The notes under the pieces: model-generated
What the model saw: only the letters and a program-made list of their open reading frames with translations
Databases searched by the model: none
Told to the model about the DNA's origin: nothing
NCBI GenBank assembly: GCA_902764545.1
Contig: CACWWC010000002.1
Span: 1 to 64,000, forward strand
Direction of reading: 5' to 3'
Origin: an uncultured Erysipelotrichaceae bacterium
GTDB lineage: Bacteria > Bacillota_I > Bacilli_A > RF39 > UBA660
DNA: 64,000 nt
Program-made: the position numbers and the translations under genes
Part shown: in pieces, positions 60,992-64,000 of the stretch
Layout of the letters: every line of letters starts with the position of its first letter
How positions within the stretch are numbered: the stretch's first letter is position 1

Positions 60992-63329
60992 TCGTCTTAA
61001 AACCTTCCCATTTCCAATTCTTAATATATGGCATATCCTCACCATATTCAGAAATATATTTCTTATGTTCTTTAAGCATATCATAACACCAATCAATAAG
61101 CACTTTACCAGTTCTCTTATATTTTGGAATCTGTTTTAACACTGCAATTACTAAATTAAATCTATCAATTTCATTTTGAACCCTTATATCAAATGTCGTA
61201 GTAATTGTTCCTTCTTCTTTATAACCATGTACATGCAAATTTCTATTAGTTCTCTTATACGTTAACTGATGTATTAAAGAAGGATATCCATGAAAATTGA
61301 ATATAATAGGTTTGTCCCTAGTAAATATCTCATCATATTCTTCATGACTCATTCCATGAGGATGTGTTTCAGGAGACTGTAACTTCATTAAGTCAACAAC
61401 ATTAACAACCCTAATCTTAATATCTTTAATACTTTTTCTTAAAATATCAACTGCAGCAAGTACTTCTAAAGTAGGTGTTTCTCCAGCGCAAGCCAGTACA
61501 ACATCAGGATTCCCGTCATCATTAGAAGCAAACTTCCATATACCTAAACCATTTCTGCAATGTACTCTTGCCTGAGTCTTAGTAAGCCATTGAGGTCTTG
61601 GATGTTTTGAAGCAACTATAACATTTACATAATTCTTAGTTTTAATGCAATGATCAAAGCATGATAATAAACAATTAGTATCAGGAGGTAAATACATCCT
61701 AATAACATCAGCCTTTTTAGTAACTAAATGATTTAAAAATCCCGGATCTTGATGAGTATAGCCATTATGATCCTGCTGAAAGACATGACTAACTAATAAG
61801 AAATTAAGTGAAGATATTGGCTTTCTCCATGAAATTTGATTGCATACTTTTAACCACTTAGCATGTTGACTAGCCATAGAATCAACTATTCTAATAAACG
61901 CCTCATAACTATGAATAAAACCATGTCTACCAGTAAGTAAATATCCCTCAAGCATCCCTTCACATAAATGCTCAGATAAATATGAATCCATTACTCTACC
62001 ATCACTTGATAAAAATTCATCACTCATAAGCATTTTATAATTCCAGGTTCTCTTTTCAACTTCAAAAACATGATGGAATCTATTTGATAAAGCTTCATCA
62101 GGGCCAAACATCCTAAAATTATGATTTTGTTTATTTAATATAAAAACATCCCTTATATATCGTCCCAGCTCCAATGTATCCTGACTAATCAAACTACCAG
62201 GCTTACCAATATCCAAACAATAATCTTCCCAATTTGGAACAATAATATCCTTAAGTATTTCTCCTCCATTAGCATAATTAGAGTTTCCCATACATAAAGA
62301 CATAGGAGGACATAAATCTTTTAATCTTTTAATAAGTTTTCCATTCTTGTCAAATAAGTCATCTATTTTATAACTTTTTAACCATTTTTCTATTAACTGA
62401 AGATTTACCGCATCATTTCTCGTAATAGGAATAGGCACTTGATGTGCTCTAAAACTTCCTTCTATTTTTAAATTTTCATACTTTTTAGGTCCAGTCCATC
62501 CCTTAGGAGTAGTTAATACAATTACAGGATAGATTCCACGTCCTGTACTTTTAATTTTTTTAATATCACTTATAACCTTATCCATTACTTTGGCCATATC
62601 TTCATGCATCTTTATTGTATTAGAGCCAGACACAAAATAAGGTTTCCATCCATAACCATAGAAAAAATCTTCTAACTCATCGTTACTCATTCTACCAAAT
62701 ACGGTAGGATTTGAAATTTTATAACCATTTCTATGGAGTATTGGTAAAACTACACCATCATTCTTCCTATTTAAAAATTTATTTATATGCCAACTAGTAG
62801 CAAGAGGTCCAGTCTCAGCTTCACCATCTCCAACAACGCATGCAGCAATCAAATCCTTATTATCCAGTACAGCACCGCAAGCATGAGCAAGACTATAACC
62901 TAATTCTCCACCTTCATGAATAGAACCAGGAGTCTCAGGAGCAACATGAGAAGAAATCCCACCAGGAAAACTAAACTGCTTACATAGTTTTTTTAACCCT
63001 TCTTCATTTTCAGTTATTTCTGGATAAAACTTTGTATAAACTCCTTCCAAATAATTATTCGCAACCATTGCCTGACCACCATGTCCAGGACCTGATATAT
63101 ATATCATTTTTAACTTATTTTTCTTAATTACTCTATTAAGATGTAGATATATAAAATTTTGGCCTGGTGCAGTACCAAAATGTCCAACCACATTAGGTTT
63201 AATATCAGTTATTTCTAAAGGACGTCTAAGTAAAGGATTATCCAACAAATATAATTGAGCTACACTCAAATAATTTAATACTCTAAAATATTCATCCATT
63301 AGTTTTATTTCTTTTTTACTTATAGCCAT
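60984..63329 (-). CDS. xfp: Xylulose-5-phosphate/fructose-6-phosphate phosphoketolase
   Basis: Splits xylulose 5-phosphate (and perhaps fructose 6-phosphate) to acetyl phosphate and a triose or tetrose phosphate, with thiamine diphosphate. 781 residues, normal for the family. Signature 1 is EGGELGYSLAHACGA, and the cofactor motif is GDGEAETGPLATSWHINKF. Further blocks are FGPDEALSNRFHHVFE and SHVFQQDHNGYTHQDPGFL. ATG 63329 with GGAGGGTG upstream. Together with ldh this suggests heterolactic use of sugars. Single gene with a terminator on each side. Confidence 0.97.
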   Translation of the reverse strand: MAISKKEIKLMDEYFRVLNYLSVAQLYLLDNPLLRRPLEITDIKPNVVGHFGTAPGQNFIYLHLNRVIKKNKLKMIYISGPGHGGQAMVANNYLEGVYTKFYPEITENEEGLKKLCKQFSFPGGISSHVAPETPGSIHEGGELGYSLAHACGAVLDNKDLIAACVVGDGEAETGPLATSWHINKFLNRKNDGVVLPILHRNGYKISNPTVFGRMSNDELEDFFYGYGWKPYFVSGSNTIKMHEDMAKVMDKVISDIKKIKSTGRGIYPVIVLTTPKGWTGPKKYENLKIEGSFRAHQVPIPITRNDAVNLQLIEKWLKSYKIDDLFDKNGKLIKRLKDLCPPMSLCMGNSNYANGGEILKDIIVPNWEDYCLDIGKPGSLISQDTLELGRYIRDVFILNKQNHNFRMFGPDEALSNRFHHVFEVEKRTWNYKMLMSDEFLSSDGRVMDSYLSEHLCEGMLEGYLLTGRHGFIHSYEAFIRIVDSMASQHAKWLKVCNQISWRKPISSLNFLLVSHVFQQDHNGYTHQDPGFLNHLVTKKADVIRMYLPPDTNCLLSCFDHCIKTKNYVNVIVASKHPRPQWLTKTQARVHCRNGLGIWKFASNDDGNPDVVLACAGETPTLEVLAAVDILRKSIKDIKIRVVNVVDLMKLQSPETHPHGMSHEEYDEIFTRDKPIIFNFHGYPSLIHQLTYKRTNRNLHVHGYKEEGTITTTFDIRVQNEIDRFNLVIAVLKQIPKYKRTGKVLIDWCYDMLKEHKKYISEYGEDMPYIKNWKWEGFKTKE

Positions 63330-63369
63330 TAAAACACCCTCCTATTCTATATAATTATATCATATAAAA

Positions 63370-63396
63370 ATAGAAAAAAAAGAAATTAATCTTCTT
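63370..63396 (-). terminator. Weak terminator after the dehydratase-type gene
   Basis: AAGAAGATTAATTTCTT stem with eight T on the minus strand. Confidence 0.6.
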
Positions 63397-64000
63397 TTTC
63401 TAAATTATCTTTTGCAACCGTCAACATCAATTTAATTCTATTAATTTGATTAGTATGACTTGCTCCTGGATCATAATCAATTGCAACTATATTAGAATCA
63501 GGATAAAGTTGTCTAAATTTCTTAATAACACTTTTTCCAACAATATGATTAGGCAGACAAGCAAATGGCTGTACACAAACAATATTTGAAACACCATGTT
63601 TCATTAAACTGACCATTTCAGCAGTTAAGAACCATCCTTCACCAGTTTGATTTCCTAAAGATAATATCCCATTAACATTATCCGCAAGCTCATATATATT
63701 TGTAACATTACCAAATTTAGTACCCTTTAAAGCATCCTTAACAGGCCTTTCAACAATATCAATTATATTAAGTGCCTGTTTATACAAGAAAGGAGAAATC
63801 CCACCAGTTTTGAATAAATTGCTTTTAATAATAGCATTATAAGCACAATATTTAACAAATCCCATTAAATCAGGTAAATAAACTTGAGACCCTTCAGTTT
63901 CTAACTTTTCAATCAAATTATCATTTGCAAAGAAATGATATTTTACAAGAATTTCACCAACAATTCCAACTTTAGGCAAATTTTTATCAACTGTTTTAAT
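63386..64000 (-). CDS. C-terminal part of a 2-hydroxyacyl-CoA dehydratase/activase-like protein (runs out of window)
   Basis: The open frame enters at base 64000 with no start in the window; about 204 codons are seen. The sequence KVGIVGEILVKYHFFANDNL, LSLGNQTGEGWFLTAEMV and CVQPFACLPNHIVGKSVIKK looks like the HgdB/DUF2229 end of the very long (about 1400-residue) acyl-CoA dehydratase activase-type proteins of anaerobic Firmicutes. The Cys in QPFACLPNH is a typical cluster ligand. Its real substrate is unknown; many such proteins are not tied to amino-acid fermentation. Confidence 0.8.
   Translation of the reverse strand: MKTVDKNLPKVGIVGEILVKYHFFANDNLIEKLETEGSQVYLPDLMGFVKYCAYNAIIKSNLFKTGGISPFLYKQALNIIDIVERPVKDALKGTKFGNVTNIYELADNVNGILSLGNQTGEGWFLTAEMVSLMKHGVSNIVCVQPFACLPNHIVGKSVIKKFRQLYPDSNIVAIDYDPGASHTNQINRIKLMLTVAKDNLEKED

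Overview
The window is strongly A+T-rich, densely coded DNA from a Gram-positive-type (Firmicutes) bacterium. Nearly every gene lies on the minus strand; the exceptions are a metallophosphoesterase, proS, an MvaI/BcnI-like nuclease, an Nfu protein and two small membrane proteins. Sporulation genes (sigG, a YlmC/YmxH protein, yunB, a SpoVID-like LysM protein), T-box and L20-type leaders, a SUF operon, a bacterial-type PheRS alpha chain with eukaryote/archaeal-like GlyRS and ProRS, and the DXP isoprenoid route point to a spore-forming member of Bacilli. An uncultured, low-GC gut lineage near the Erysipelotrichales is my inference; no rRNA gene is present to place it. Phosphoketolase, L-lactate dehydrogenase, rubrerythrin and part of a large acyl-CoA dehydratase/activase-type protein suggest an anaerobic, heterolactic fermenter.

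Layout. 1-1735: a Phe T-box drives a HAD phosphatase and pheS; pheS is cut by the window edge and carries an apparent one-base frameshift. 1743-5176: three unrecognised genes in an operon. 5177-5725: decayed DNA with the tail of a surface-protein (DUF6273-like) gene. 5726-11271: translation block infC-rpmI-rplT-rpsB-tsf and frr, with two tail-anchored proteins where pyrH often sits. uS2 and bL20 both end in a Rho-N/SAP-like domain, and IF3 seems to start at ATC. 11286-15550: an operon of three paralogous BtaA/DUF3419-like SAM enzymes with a J-domain protein. 15636-20592: small unknown genes, a class I amidotransferase, glyQS behind a short T-box, and an ABC exporter. 20676-24337: rrf2-sufC-sufB-sufD. 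24357-34870: cyclophilin, FAD dehydrogenase, tail-anchored protein, phosphoesterase, D,D-carboxypeptidase, ldh, proS, dxs and an orphan restriction-type nuclease.

35150-36210: twelve tRNA genes under one promoter. 36282-41270: S1 protein, Nfu, a DUF1292 module, then the sporulation cluster (YutD, YunB, YlmC, SigG) and trmL. 41302-50579: thioredoxin-fold protein, U32 peptidase, rubrerythrin, SpoVID-like cluster, lon and a kinase-like protein. 50675-56519: tig, galE, Nudix, a HEXXH protein, and a second DUF1292 module whose partner carries 53-residue repeats. 56622-59228: cysteine desulfurase, thioredoxin and a CcdA-type membrane protein. 59312-64000: inositol-phosphatase-like protein, two unknown genes, phosphoketolase and the C-terminal part of a dehydratase-type protein.

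How the parts connect. SufBCD under Rrf2, the cysteine desulfurase and Nfu would together supply Fe-S clusters, although they lie in three separate places. LDH and phosphoketolase give a lactate/acetyl-phosphate fermentation. The best candidates for undescribed biology are the triple BtaA-like/J-domain operon, the matching tails on two ribosomal proteins, the two DUF1292 modules, and the set of tail-anchored proteins. Assignments rest on motif reading only; no database search was possible.
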